The translations under genes and the position numbers were made by a program. Shown here in pieces: positions 10,985 to 22,421 of a stretch of DNA of 64,000 nt. The DNA comes from Dendrolimus kikuchii (lineage: Eukaryota; Arthropoda; Insecta; Lepidoptera; Lasiocampidae): the NCBI GenBank assembly GCA_019925095.2, contig CM034398.1:4975001-5039000 (forward strand), given 5' to 3'. The notes under the pieces were generated by a model. It ran no database searches and was not told the DNA's origin. It saw nothing but the letters and a program-made list of their open reading frames with translations. Numbering within the stretch: the stretch's first letter is position 1; each line of letters starts with the position of its first letter.

Positions 10985-11590
10985 TAGAACCTCGTCGTTT
11001 TTTTGGAGTTGGTTAAAAAATCACACTCAATTCTCCCCCCGTGACCTCATACGCCAGGACTAGGGCTATGTTGAAAGTTTGCATACATTTCTCAAAGCCG
11101 TTGATAAGCCACCACACGCCACAGATGGCCACTTGAAACCCAGGCTTGGACATCGGACGCCAAGACTGGTTGACCATGCCGCTGACAGCCTGCGCAAAAC
11201 TCGCAATGGCCACGAAACCTTCAGATCGGCCAACGCCAGTCGCCGTCACCACAGCGGATCCCAAACACATTTACCTGAAGGCTATAGGCTATATATGCTT
11301 GACTTGACATATGCTCACCCACTGTGCAACCACCAAAATATGGTTGAGTAGCTTCGACGAACAAAATTGGCAGACCAACCGCGTAGCTCTCAAAGTTAAA
11401 CCGGCTAAACGAAGCCAATCTTCGAATAGGAAGCCGATCGCGCAGCAATGCGTTACGAGAATTTCGTATAACTAACCGAATAGCCTTAAATAACAGAATT
11501 ATTACGCTTATTTTCCAGAACACATTACTATTCTCCACATAATCGCAAACCGTGTGTATACTACATACGCACACAAGTTTTTCCAAAATG
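10985..11590 (-). other. GC-balanced block with two overlapping minus-strand frames; identity unknown
   Basis: Two long minus-strand frames overlap here. One (11221-11586) includes SYAVGLPILFVEATQPYFGG, the other (11013-11270) QVAICGVWWLINGFEKCMQ. Both are hydrophobic and could be remnants of a membrane protein. A CAG|GTAAAT sequence at the end of the first frame resembles a splice donor. The left edge carries a repeat-G-like end (GAGTTGGTTAAAAAATC). I do not recognise a family, and it may be a gene fragment carried by or next to repeat G. Confidence 0.25.
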
Positions 11591-11839
11591 CTTACTTCAT
11601 TTCACCCTTTTCTGGATACACGTAGGCTCGGTCTATACTTCTGTTCGTTTATCTGCGAGGAGAACTTTACTCATTAGTCTATTCATATTTTTTCGAGAAA
11701 TTCAAGACTTACTAGTTTTATCTGTAGTAATATTATAAAGTGGTAAAGTTTTTGAGTTTGTTTGTACGAAGCAATCTCTTGAACTACTCAATTGATTTTG
11801 AAAACTCTCTCACCAATAGATAGCTATATTATTCTTGAA
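11591..11839. other. No recognised feature
   Basis: Short AT-rich segment; GTTTGTTTGTACGAAGCAATC and following words resemble a decayed Helitron 5' region. Confidence 0.2.
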
Positions 11840-12000
11840 TAACATAGGCTGTAATAGATAGATAGATAGAAGATAGAAAACTCTTTATTGTTCACCACAT
11901 ACACATAAAATAAACAATTTACAGTAGTCACATTTAACCATTAAAGTAGGAACAAAGGACGGCCTTATCGCTTTAGAGCGATCTCTTCCAGACAACCTGT
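11840..12000 (-). mobile_element. LINE 3' end tail-P
   Basis: A microsatellite-like tail (ATAGATAGATAGATAG), then CTCTTTATTG (reversed AATAAAG), and the hairpin TCGCTTTAGAGCGA at about 11968-11981. The same arrangement recurs at 14685, 18490, 29615, 53248 and 61855. It is interpreted as the 3' end of one LINE family with a short simple-repeat tail. Confidence 0.65.
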
Positions 12001-12404
12001 ATTAGATTGTGATTAATAATATTTTTAATACTCCCGGTAAAATGGGTACAAGTGAACTAGTCTGCAATAAATATAATAGAGAATTATGTGTAACAAGCAG
12101 CTTACAGTCTGTCTCAGTTGGACTTTATTCAGGAACTGTTCATGTATTTAATGCAATAAGACACTAAACTCTTCTGCAATCCGTTTATCATAAGCTAAAT
12201 CAGGGAATGCCAGCAAGTTACAGCAATTAGACTAAGCGTGGAACATTGTACTGTTTGATAGCGTGATGTAATTGTATGAAAGTGTTTGATAAAGAAATAA
12301 TTCCATTTGTAACCGGTTGTCCTATTGGTAGGGTTCCTTAAGAGCTTTACATTCAGTAAAAGCCTTATTCTCTTTTAAATTACAATATGCAATGCCTAAT
12401 GCCG
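12001..12404. other. No recognised feature
   Basis: AT-rich DNA without a recognised repeat or ORF. Confidence 0.25.
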
Positions 12405-12637
12405 AAACGCGTGCAACATTTAAGTAGTCTCCTGACCTAATGTGCATATTGTTACAATTACCACGTGCTAACAACGATGAAAAAAACATCGTGATGGAAC
12501 CTGCACATCGAGATAACCGATGTGTCAAACCTGTCAAGCCGCCCTGGACAAACGTGGCGGGTATAATGTCTGTTACCCTCTAATGGGAGGCCCAAACCCG
12601 GCAGTGAGACATTTATGGGCTGTTATTATTATACAAA
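12405..12637 (+). mobile_element. SINE-H copy, head-truncated
   Basis: It shares CATATTGTTACAATTACCAC, the CATCGAGATAACCGATGTG palindrome and the GGGCTGTTATTATTA end with 36850-37163. The tRNA-like head is absent. Confidence 0.75.
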
Positions 12638-12689
12638 ACCTAGTAGTGCTATAAAGACCTATGTGCTTCTGATTATCATAGAAACTACA

Positions 12690-12930
12690 AACACTGTAGG
12701 TAAATTTGGTACATGTACAGTAAGTAGTCTTGCATGTTTATCTAAATCTAGTGAACACCACTGGACTCGGGTCTCTCATTTGTAGGGGAACAGACAGTAT
12801 AGTATACACGCCACGCTTGTTCAAGGCGGTTTGTTGTGGTTTGACACATCGGTTCTTTCGATGTGCAGATTTCATCACAATATTTTCCTTCACAGTTAAC
12901 ACGATGCCTTTTCGTATAATGACTTGATTT
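12690..12930 (-). mobile_element. SINE-H copy, inverted relative to its neighbour
   Basis: A reversed and more diverged SINE-H body (TTGACACATCGGTTCTTTCG, TTCAAGGCGGTTTG). With 12405-12637 it makes an imperfect inverted pair. Confidence 0.65.
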
Positions 12931-12999
12931 ACATCTCTTATAAATTGCGTCGGCTGAAGTCTAAAAACGGAGTTGTCATACAGCGTAACTTTAGTAACA

Positions 13000-13980
13000 T
13001 AGTAATGGAATTTTTTATTAGAGATGCCAAATAAATTAATTGGTCTAAGGTCTGCAACGCAGTTTCTGTTGGTGAAAAAGTCTATATGTTAAATACAGCT
13101 CTACTTCAGTTTTATAACTCAGATGCACCTATACGTCCGATAAAGATTAAACATCTACTTGTTCCGTGGCTTACTGAAGACATAAAATGATTACAAAAAA
13201 TACATTTTCAGCCCTAAGTACAAACGTAAGCCCACAGAAGAGAACCGCTCTAAATTTATAACAATACGTAATCTCTGCAATAGAGTGGGTTAGGGGCAAA
13301 CGCACAACGTCGTTATATCCACAAATCTCTTAATATTGACAAATCCACTAAAATCTGGAAGTTTCTTAAATCTCTGGGAGTTGGCAATCCTTCTAACAAT
13401 TCCATTCCTAAAGATTAAACATCAAGCTGTTAAATCAGCACTTCTCATCTGCCGCCAGATTTGATAGGTAATCAGAGTTAAAATCTTACGCTGTAATTCA
13501 AATTTGTCAACTCCTGTTTATCCTTCATTTGTTTTTAGTCAATTCTCTGATTGTGGTGTTAGGAAGAGCATTCTGTCCATCGGTTCCAATGCTGTGGGTG
13601 CAATAGTATCAGTCGCAATATCATAGTTCCCATACTGGACGTTTACTGACATTCCAGTGAAGACTCACGTTTTGAATTTTTCTATAACCTATAGTACATT
13701 TTCTACCACTTGGAAACAAGCATAAGTTATTCGATTACCAAAAAAAGTAAATCCTATCCCTGTTTACCGAGTATCGTCCAATTTCCTTTCCTTTCTAAAG
13801 TGTTCGAACGTCTTGTTTATCAACAGTTCAGCATCTTCCTTAATACAAAATCTCTAATCAATCCTCTCCAATGCAATTTTCGTCCTTGTTATAGTACTAC
13901 TTCTGCATTGGTAAAGATCACTGATGATATACGGTATGGGAAACGGTCTGCTAACGGTACTGTCGCTTTTCGACTTTAGC
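13000..13980 (+). pseudogene. LINE reverse-transcriptase relic
   Basis: Fragments in shifting frames follow the order of a LINE ORF2 between endonuclease and reverse transcriptase. About 13080-13180 reads LNTALLQFYNSDAPIRPIK and LVPWLTEDIK. About 13560-13700 reads SIGSNAVGA and VKTHVLNFSI. The frame at 13710-13979 reads PFLSKVFERLVYQQFSIFLN and STTSALVKITDDIRYG. Several frameshifts and stops break it, and it is truncated before the catalytic YADD motif. It is a Jockey/CR1-type relic judging from the linker and motif-1 style, but the exact clade is uncertain. Confidence 0.65.
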
Positions 13981-14004
13981 AGCGCCATTTTTATATTGAT
14001 TGAT

Positions 14005-14110
14005 TCATTCATTCATCCACGTGGTAATTATATCAATATGCACAGATGTCAGAAAACTGTTTAAGTGGTGCATACTTTTCGATCAGCATTCGAAGCCGCG
14101 TCCATCAAGT
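14005..14110 (-). mobile_element. SINE-H fragment
   Basis: CACGTGGTAATTATATCAAT and TAAGTGGTGCATAC match the SINE-H copies reversed. The head region is degraded. Confidence 0.5.
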
Positions 14111-14684
14111 TTAGGACGCGGGGACGCTAAATTCTAACCTCAGAATTCACAAATAATATAAATTCATTAGAATTACTTAAAATTAATTTTCCTTCTTCAT
14201 ATTATCATGATAAAAATGATGACTGATGATTATAAATTTAAAAAAATGTTTTTTTACATCCGCTTGAATTTACTAAAATAGCGAGCACGTTCATGCAGCG
14301 ATAATAACCAACGTTGACCAGGCGACCTAGAACGGCCGCTTTGGCAGATTCGTATTACGAATACGACAAAAATAAATTTGGAATTTTATGCTATGTCTTG
14401 GTTTCAATTTCACTAAGCCTTTCCGATCCGTATTGTAGACATCAATCATAAGTATTTAAAACTTGATTAATATACGGTGCAAACGTACAGATCGCGCATT
14501 CAGCACGCGAGCACACAATATAAATATCAATATATATCATTCAATATCTAATCTTTCAATCTATAATCTATCATTTAGTTGTTATACCTAAAGCACTAGC
14601 ATTTTTATTAATATGAAATAAATATTCGTTTGTATTGTCTTTTATACTACCATCACCGTTTCCAACCTTATTTATTCCTGCCAT
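14111..14684. other. AT-rich, no recognised feature
   Basis: No convincing ORF or repeat. Simple ATCAAT/ATCTA words near 14520-14575. Confidence 0.25.
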
Positions 14685-14815
14685 GGGTGGTCTAGAAGAG
14701 GTCGTTTTTTAGCTATAAGATGGCCTTCTGTACACATATTAAGTTTCTCGGAACATTAGTACAGAAAAACTTAATCTGTGTACAATAAAGAGTTATTCAT
14801 TTATTGTATTTATCT
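14685..14815 (+). mobile_element. LINE 3' end tail-P
   Basis: GGTGGTCTAGAAGAGGTCG, a degenerate hairpin (TTTTTTAGCTATAAGATGGCC), then ACAATAAAGAGTTATTCATTTATTG. Same orientation as 18490-18615. Confidence 0.6.
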
Positions 14816-15229
14816 ATCGTAATGGAAAGATATGAATCAGACTTCCACATGTCTACTTGTTTTAAATAAGGCAGCAGCTACATTTTACAAACTGACTAAG
14901 AACAAAGCTTTCTAGATTATTATTACCTACACATTAAGCATAATAATTACAATAACATCAATAAATTAACTGGAGTTATTGTGTATATCCTTCATTAAGT
15001 CAAATATCCGTACTAATTTATACAATTAGTACAAAATTAACGATTGAAAATAAATGTCGGCATCCTGTATATGATTTACATGTTTAGGATAGAAACTTCG
15101 GATACACACGGGCAAAACTCATTAAATAAATCAATCATCTTCAGAAGGTTGACCCAAATATAGTTACTTTATATTACTACTACCAGTATATTTAGATTTA
15201 ACTCTGCCTCCTCTTTTGACACATCGGTT
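14816..15229. other. AT-rich, no recognised feature
   Basis: Only a tiny SINE-H-like scrap (TTTTGACACATCGGTTTTTTT) near 15215. Confidence 0.25.
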
Positions 15230-15960
15230 TTTTTTAAACAAATTTAGTACCGAGCAAAGCCCGCTATATACGTTGGGACAGAGTGTTGGGCCTCCCGTAA
15301 AGCAGGCTTACGAGCCCCATGTAGTTGAACACTATGAAGACGTCGGGGATTCGGCTTTCCACCGACAGTAGATGAAGCCTGCGAGCCACCTGCCAGCGTC
15401 CATGGTCTTGGCCACATTATTTACCCACAGCCTAAGCATAGATGAAGAAAGGAACACCGGGGTTTTTTAACGAGTATTTTGTCTGTAGATTGAAGGGGTT
15501 ATTTTTTACATCCCCAATTTGTAGGAGGTCCGTAAATGGACTTAATGTTGTCAAAAAACGGGTATTGGATGCCGCGAATGACGAGGTAGCGAGGCAATGG
15601 TGCTGCTTTCCTTCGAGTATGCTTGCCAGTTGGGTTCATTTGGGAATTCGATGCATTTACCGGATGTAACTTTACTTCTGGCCGTGGTTCTGTTAATGGC
15701 AAAGAGCTCTATTCGAATTAGCAGTGGAAGCTGAAGTACCTTGTTCCTACTAAGAAGAAGTACTGGCGCCAGAAGTCGGTTTGTAAACTAAGGTTGCTAT
15801 GAGCATATGCCTGCGTGTCGAAATTCCTTTGCCGACACTTTTCTGCCCCCGATAAGAGGGTGAGCCAGTGTTCCGCGTATGCTTATAATTATCCTCTATC
15901 GCGGGATGGGTGCTATGTCGCGTAAGGACGCGGTGGGTAAATTATAATTACAGGCAACAG
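15230..15960. other. GC-richer unassigned block
   Basis: Base composition rises sharply against the surroundings, and several open frames occur on both strands (for example 15442-15669 plus and 15499-15702 minus). No domain, splice structure or second copy was recognised. It may be the 5' half of an old LINE or a captured gene fragment. Confidence 0.3.
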
Positions 15961-16284
15961 ACTTGCCCCTCGGCCTTCTATGGAAGAAACTTGCGGACCG
16001 TCTCCTTCCAAGGTTCGAAATGTTAACCATGCCTTACCTGTGATCCTGACAATAAACGATTAAAGGAATACCGATAAGTTTTAGCTAGCATTATGACCGC
16101 TAAGCGAGCGGGACCACATCCCTCTGCCACGAGAGCACTAGACAGTACACAGTCCATAACCAGAATAATTCTTTGTAAAATAAGATTGTTGAGCCAATTT
16201 CCTGACGAAAAAATGTCGCTTCTGTCATTGGCACATTAATTATTCTGCATAGGTCATTTGTTCAAGATGAATGTTGTCAAGCTA
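15961..16284. other. No recognised feature
   Basis: Mixed composition; nothing assigned. Confidence 0.25.
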
Positions 16285-16545
16285 ACGACGACAAATATCC
16301 CAACTATTGGAAAAGATGGTGAAAACGAGATCTTGGCAACAAGGATGAACAACCCATTTGTTGGAAAAGACGCAGTGGTGGAAGTAGTGATAATATCAGA
16401 TTAAAATAAAGAGAATAAACATCCTGGTGTATTGAAAATGATATGGGGATGGAAATAAAGTGTTAGCACCAGATAAAGGTAATGAGAACATTCCATCTAT
16501 TGGAAAAGATGCGGTGGTGGAAATAAAATGTTGGGACCATATCAA
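16285..16545. repeat. Imperfect tandem repeat, about 3 units
   Basis: Three copies of a motif like CTATTGGAAAAGATGCGGTGG occur near 16303-16323, 16357-16378 and 16498-16519, with similar flanking words (AATAAAGTGTTAG, AACATCC). The unit spacing is unequal because of indels. Confidence 0.5.
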
Positions 16546-17127
16546 ACAGTTCCTGACAAAAAATTTAATTGTATAGATAATTCATAGAGAAACGCAGTTT
16601 CTGGAAGAATAAACGATTCCAATCCACTACAATAAGTATGGTATCATCGTTGACGTTTATGAAGAAAGCAGACGTTAATCGCCTCTCAGTTTATGTATTT
16701 GTTATTCGAACTAACCATTAAGATTAAGTAGGATTATCTACATCACTATTCTCTGAATTAATGGTCTATTCACACTAAACAACAATATTTGCACTGTTCC
16801 AACTCGTAACCGGTCTATTAGAGTTTGCGTAGATCGCGTCAGATTTCTGCGTTGACAAATTATGGTCCAAAGTTTATACTATTAATAATCCTATTATTCT
16901 AAAACAACAAGTTGTTGTCGATGTGGTGTTTTGTTTTTTCTTTCATTCTTTTTCTTTCTATCTATAATAACATTGGATCGAAGAAATGAGTGCACTTCAT
17001 TGAATTTACCTGTAAACAGTTTCAAGTTTATTCCGCCTTGTCCGCTATAAGCCCTAAATTCTCTCTGGGACACGAGAAATCTTAAAAATAAGGTCACAAA
17101 TAAAATAAGTTATCAATTACCATAATC
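16546..17127. other. No recognised feature
   Basis: AT-rich DNA without a recognised ORF or repeat. Confidence 0.25.
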
Positions 17128-17428
17128 GATCTATAATAACAGCCTATAAATGTCCTACTGCTGAGCTCGGGCCTCCCCTTATAAGGGGACCGGACAGTGC
17201 GCCCGCCACGCTTGTCCAAGGCGGCTTGGCAGTTTTGACACATCGGTTATCTAGATGTGCAAGTTGCATCACGATGTTTTCCTTCACCGTTGTGAGCACG
17301 TGGTAATTGTAACAATATGCATATTAGGTCAGAAAACTACCTAAGTGGTGCATGCGTTCCGGCCAGGATCGAACCCGCGCCCTTTGGGTCTGGAATGCGT
17401 GCGCCAGCCATTACTCTACCACGACATT
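17128..17428 (-). mobile_element. SINE-H, near full length with tRNA-like head
   Basis: On the minus strand the head starts GTCGTGGTAGAG. It has an A box TAGAGTAATGG (complement of 17408-17418) and a B box GGGTTCGATCC (complement of 17366-17376), about 40 bp apart as in tRNA-derived polymerase III promoters. The body ends in a TTATTA-type tail near 17130. It is not a tRNA gene: there is no cloverleaf completion and the sequence recurs. Confidence 0.85.
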
Positions 17429-18151
17429 AACAATTAATAATATGAAAACACACCACACGATTAATTAATTCAAAATATCTAAACCCACTACAATTATAAA
17501 AAATATCAACATAATAAAAAGAAATCTTAACTTTATACCATCTGGGCCCAAGAATGTATGAAAGCGTATCCGTCTCCTTTTGATTCCATCTTTTTTTTAA
17601 TACACGTGCGATATGTAGTTATGGTTCTATCCTTTCCAAAATAAACAATAATTCATTGTATGATATATTATTATCTTGCAAGCGATATAATAACAAATTA
17701 CTAATAACCTTCGGGCAATTTATTATATTTGCCTATTGTGAGAGAAACTCGATTTAACATTTATATGAAATCAAATTTATCAATTAATTGTCTATAATCC
17801 ACGGACGCGATCAGAATGACCTGTAAATAATTTTATACTTGAATAATGAGCGATCTCAGATTGTCAATTACTTTAATAAATTATTCAATTCATTAAATTT
17901 GATATATCAGAAATACATTTAAACTACCTATCCTATTCTATAGATTTAAAAGGACAGTAAAGCCAAGCAATTTGAATAATTTGAATAAATCAACCAAATC
18001 GCTACCAATATTTAAAACAATGACTAGAAAATATTACCTATCGTTGGACTATGACATTTAAACGTATGCATATATTCATCTATAAACTTGTATATTACTA
18101 TATAAGTATATATGTACTTGTTTATTATGTATATTAAGTATATATCAATTT
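17429..18151. other. AT-rich, no recognised feature
   Basis: No gene or repeat family was recognised. Confidence 0.25.
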
Positions 18152-18390
18152 TGTCCGTGCAGGAACGGAGAAAGAATACAATTGTTGCGTCCGGACGGCC
18201 TGTCGTAAGAGGCGACAAAACAACCCACAGCCAGGTGGTAAGGCATTTGCCCGTCTGGATGGTTACCACCCCTGGTCTAGAGTATGCCGCCATAACAGGC
18301 AGGCATTAGTGGCCAGGTTCCAGTCTCCCTTTAAGTAACCGCGTTCCACCAATGGGCCGTCTGCCTGCTGTTCTCATGCAATAAAAATAA
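18152..18390 (+). mobile_element. SINE-A copy with internal deletion
   Basis: It starts GTCCGTGCAGGAACGG and ends TGCAATAAAAATAATG. About 80 bp of body and tail are missing between CCATAACAGG and CCCTTTAAGTAACCGCG. Confidence 0.85.
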
Positions 18391-18489
18391 TGAAACATAT
18401 GTACGTATATATAAAATTTATGTATTTATTACTAAAACATAAGTATTGGTACTATATATTACATATACCATCATCGCCATTATCAGCTT

Positions 18490-18615
18490 CATTCATTCCT
18501 GAGGTTATCTGTAAGAGATTGCTTTTTAGCGATAAGACCGCCCTTTGATCATAATTAAATATAGTGTTAAGTCTGTAAGTTCATTTGTATTAGTGTACAA
18601 TAAAGACTTCATTCA
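18490..18615 (+). mobile_element. LINE 3' end tail-P
   Basis: GAGATTGCTTTTTAGCGATA hairpin region, GACCGCCCTTTG, then GTACAATAAAGACTTCATTC. One of the better preserved copies. Confidence 0.65.
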
Positions 18616-18734
18616 TATATCATGAACTTTAATCGTTCAATGTCTATTGAATAGCATCGTGTCCTCAATATAGCACACACTTGACGCAAGACGAATTGAA
18701 AATTGAAGACGCAAGATGAAAATAAAAGAACTTC

Positions 18735-19275
18735 GTTTAAAAAAATCGACTTCAAAATGTTTTACATAATATATATATTAATAATAATAGCTTTAGAAAT
18801 AAGTTATTTTATACTTTTTAGTTTTTGAAGTTGGTTTTTTTAAACTTTTTTTTTGTTACTTTTTAGTGTCTAGCTATGTATAGGTAGACCTACTAAAGGT
18901 GCCGCGCTCCTTAAAAAATATAGGTCCCAAGAAACGGAAACAAAAAATGTTCGTAAAATGAAAACTACTGGGCCAAACTATGTTAAATTTTTAGAGGACC
19001 AAATGGCAGCTATTTCACTGCCAACAAAAAAAGAATCACATAAATCGGATCATAACTCTCAGAGTAATCGGTGTACATATGGAACGGAATGGAAATTTTT
19101 TCATAAGAAATGTTCATAAAATAAAAAAATACTAAGCCAAACCATGTCAAATTTTTAGAGGACCAAATGGCAGCTATTCCGCGTCGAACAAAAAAAGAAT
19201 CACGTAAATCGGATCATAAATCGCGGAGTAATCGGTGAACATACCTCCTCCTTTTTTTGAAGTCGGTTAAAAATA
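18735..19275 (+). repeat. Repeat G with an internal duplication
   Basis: It is bounded by TTTTTTGAAGTCGGTTAAAA-type ends. The interior holds an open segment (about 18885-19060) whose translation, GRPTKGAALLKKYRSQ then MKTTGPNYVKFLEDQMA, matches the frame on the opposite strand at 21007-21207. The part from about 18945 to 19075 is repeated at about 19105-19235. Confidence 0.6.
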
Positions 19276-19311
19276 GTAAAGGGCACTACATTGGTGTTGA
19301 TAGTTTTACAT

Positions 19312-19380
19312 TTTAAGATTACGTGGAGCAGACAAACAGGGCAGGCTGCCCATTTGATGCAAAGTGGTTATTGCAACAAT
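19312..19380 (-). mobile_element. SINE-A/LINE tail scrap
   Basis: AGCAGACAAACAGGGCAGGC and GATGCAAAGTGGTTATTGCA resemble the shared tail reversed. Old. Confidence 0.4.
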
Positions 19381-20384
19381 TTAATGTACTACACAAAAGA
19401 GTATAATATCTTAATGGGTTTACGGCAAATTTCGTCAGTCTTTCCGTCGACAAGACAGAACTAAATTAATGATTTAAGAAACTTACTTTGATTCTTAGTA
19501 TGTGACTGTGTATACCCGGAGCCAATGAAAACCAACAAAAAAAAAACTTAAATTGTTAAAACGAAAAATATTCATATATCGAAAAATCAAATACAATATA
19601 ATAAATTATATAAAAACATGTATGTGCACGTATGCGAGGACAGCGCCCGAATACGGCCGAATAAGGGCTGTCACAAAACCTTATAATTTCAAAACACTGT
19701 ATATTACCCTGTTGGATATTATTGTAGATCTTATTTAATTGCTTTAAAGTTCGAAATTGTATAATAAAAATTATGTTAAAGGTCGCCTGGAGGGATAACG
19801 CGACGATCTCCGCCAGTTCACTGGTGAAAGCCGCGTAAAAGAAGTTCGTTCTAAAATCGTTTTGTTAGCCTCGTTGGCTTTTTGTGCACGCGGCCTAAGT
19901 ATATCTTTTCTTTTATAAAGCAGGGGAAACGTCTTTGGACCCCATCCTTCGGGGTAAGGGCCATATTCGGCGCAAAAGCATGCATCGAGGGTGTGTGAGA
20001 CTCTCACCTGTCTAATTCAATTAACACTCCAGCTGTTACTTACGTAATAATAAAAATTATCATTACGTGGAAACAACATTATTATTTACTTAATTAAAAC
20101 ACTAATAGATTACCCGAAACAAGTAAACTGTATAAAATAATAAAACGGCACTTTAATGTACATTAATTTAATATTTAAATGCCAGGAATGGCCTGCAGGT
20201 TGCCAGTTGCTACACTCGACGCTAAAATGCCACCTCGGACAACAATGGCCAGATATATCGAGACCTTTACCCGCTTATAAATAAATTATCGTATTGTATA
20301 TCGTGAATATAATAAAAGCATAAGAAAGATCATTTATTTATTTCTTTAAGCTTATTAATAAATGTATGTAACTGTATGTTTCTA
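19381..20384. other. Unassigned; GC-balanced island at 19775-20010
   Basis: The island (GGTCGCCTGGAGGGATAACG to GTGTGTGAGACTCTCACC) has a 78-codon minus-strand frame without a recognisable domain. The rest is AT-rich with nothing assigned. Confidence 0.25.
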
Positions 20385-20930
20385 AACAAGTTAACATTCA
20401 ACATGAACAGTCGAATACGCACTTGTAGGCTCACGCCGGGAGCGAACGAATGACACTACGAGAATAACACTATAATAATCTGAAATATTATAATCAAAGT
20501 TTATTACACCACAATTATTACAATTACGATATTAAATACTGCACACTAGTACACAGAAACAATAGGACGACGAGTTGCATCCACGCTAGTCAGGTGTCGA
20601 GCAGCAATTTGCACTCCAAGAATACTGCGATTATCAAGCAGTAATTATCGACCACAAAATATTATGTGCTCCTCGCCCAAGACTGTCAATGTAGACTGTC
20701 CGTTGAAGACTTGGTTGTAGACTGTTAGTAGGTACGGCGAACAACTTCGGAGCTCTGTACTGTTCGACGGCTGGATCGAGAATGAGCCATGCTTTTTTTT
20801 TTTTGGATCTGGACCCAGCTTAATAGCCGCAGATGGCTGTTTCAGCGATACCGGACTTTGGGGGCTTCCCGACTCCGTGGGAGCGGAGGCGTTCAGCCCG
20901 GTAATGAGCCATGCCGGCCGAACCTTCCGC
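20385..20930 (-). repeat. LTR-like block (candidate)
   Basis: Read on the minus strand it has the layout of a retrotransposon LTR: a GC-balanced upstream part, then GTGGTGTAATAAACTTTGAT with a polyadenylation-like AATAAA, then GTCATTCGTTCGCTCCCGG. Neither terminus was fixed. It is interrupted by the retroposon at 20793-20902. Confidence 0.35.
20793..20902 (-). mobile_element. Short poly(A) retroposon with a 12-bp target duplication
   Basis: A 110-bp insert begins with 12 T (poly(A) on the minus strand). It is flanked by AATGAGCCATGC at 20781-20792 and again at 20903-20914. This is target-primed reverse transcription of a 5'-truncated element. The insert (ACCGGGCTGAACGCCTCCGC at its minus-strand start) was not matched to another family here. 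Confidence 0.85.
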
Positions 20931-20934
20931 TTTT

Positions 20935-21370
20935 ATTAACCGACTTCCAAAAGGAGGAGCTTCTCAACTTGATTGGTATTTTTTTTATGTATGTACACTG
21001 ATTACTCTAAGATTTATGATCCGATTTACGTGATTCATTTTTAGTTCGATGCGGAATAGGTGCCATTTGGTCCCCTAAAAATTTAACATAGTTTGGCCCA
21101 GTAGTTTTCATTTCCTGAAAATTTTTTTGTGGAAAAATTTTCTTTTCAATCCGTCCTTCGGACCTATATTTTTTAAGGCGCGCGGCAACTTTTGGAGGCC
21201 TACCCATAGCTAGACACTAAAAAGTAACAAATAAAAAAAACTTATTTTAAAAAAACCGACTTCAAAAACTAAAAAGTAAAGAATAACTTATTTCTAAAGC
21301 TATTTTTAATTATAATATCTTATTTTTAATATATATTATCTAAAACATCTTGAAGTCGGTGCGAAGTAAA
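20935..21370 (-). repeat. Repeat G, opposite orientation
   Basis: It starts AACCGACTTCCAAAAGGAGG and ends ACATCTTGAAGTCGGTGC. On the minus strand the frame 21007-21207 encodes 66 residues (MGRPPKVAARLKKYRSEGR, then MKTTGPNYVKFLGDQMA), matching the frame in the copy at 18735-19275. Confidence 0.6.
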
Positions 21371-21539
21371 ACATAAAAATTACTATATTTTGTAAAATTG
21401 CTATGCACCGACTAGACGGTTCATTTCTACCTTTCAATTTGGATAATTCAACCAAAGTGAGACATGATATATACTCGAATCATTCAATGTCATTGAATAC
21501 CGTCGTAATTTTAACTAAATCAGTTCAGTCTTTTAAGCA

Positions 21540-21735
21540 TAACAAACAGAAAGACAAATATATTTTTATCCCAGGAACTATCCCATTTTTTGGGATAAAA
21601 AGTATCCTATGTTCATTCTCGGCCTCGAATATATATATACTGAGTTTCAGCCAAATCGGTCCAGTAGTTTTTACATGAAAACGGAACAGACAGAGTTACT
21701 TTCGCATTTATAATATTAATAAGGATATAGATAGA
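21540..21735 (-). mobile_element. Helitron-like end fragment
   Basis: The words CCAAATCGGTCCAGTAGTTT and TTTCGCATTTATAATATTAA are the reversed left end of a short Helitron family common in insects. It lies between repeat-G pieces. Confidence 0.45.
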
Positions 21736-21769
21736 TTTAATTGAGATTTTATATAGATTTTTTTACAAA

Positions 21770-22255
21770 AAAAAAATCACTTTTTAATAAATATTTTCTA
21801 CAACATCTTGAAGTCGGTGCATTTTGCAATTTTGATTTTGTTTTGTGTTTGTTTTACTTAGCACCAACTTCAAGATGTAGAAAATATTTTAGTTGTAGTT
21901 AGCTTTTTGGTTTCGAGTCGGTTTCGTTTTTGTAAAAAAAAACCCCACTTTTTACTTGCTGCTAAAGTTATTCACCGTTACTAATGATAATTCAAGCGCC
22001 TGTATAAATTCCTTTACTGGCACGCGAATACAACTTTTGACTTTAGAAGAGCTCAGGCGCTCGACGCTCCTCAACAAGGGTTGCTCTCCGTTTTCCTGGA
22101 ATCCACTCATCAGATCTTGATTTGGTGGCAAAGGGACCACCACAAGAATATACTATTTCGAATAAAGGAAATATTTTAGAAATCAGTCCACAATTGACGG
22201 AGAAGTTGCGTAACAATCCTACAAACAAACATACCTTTCGGAAGTCGGTTAAAAA
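21770..22255. repeat. Repeat G fragments
   Basis: ACATCTTGAAGTCGGTGC at about 21802-21819 and its inverse GCACCAACTTCAAGATG at about 21861-21877 face each other. GAAGTCGGTTAAAAATAAG occurs at about 22240. A GC-balanced insert at 21960-22200 has short frames but no domain. Confidence 0.4.
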
Positions 22256-22421
22256 TAAGAACGGAGTAGCAGTGCCACCTGTGTCGCGAGACTGTGTTAA
22301 TTTGTTCCCTACATCGCTTAGCAGTTTCAATCAATACAACTTGAACAAATTAATTCGTTATAGTTGCGCTAATAAAACGGGAGAATTGTTTCACTTTCAA
22401 ATTCAGTCAGGTTATAATTCA

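Noticed and set aside
11221..11586. Assignment as a gustatory receptor or SLC6-type transporter
   Set aside because: A few hydrophobic words are suggestive, but the diagnostic motifs of either family are missing. Left unassigned.
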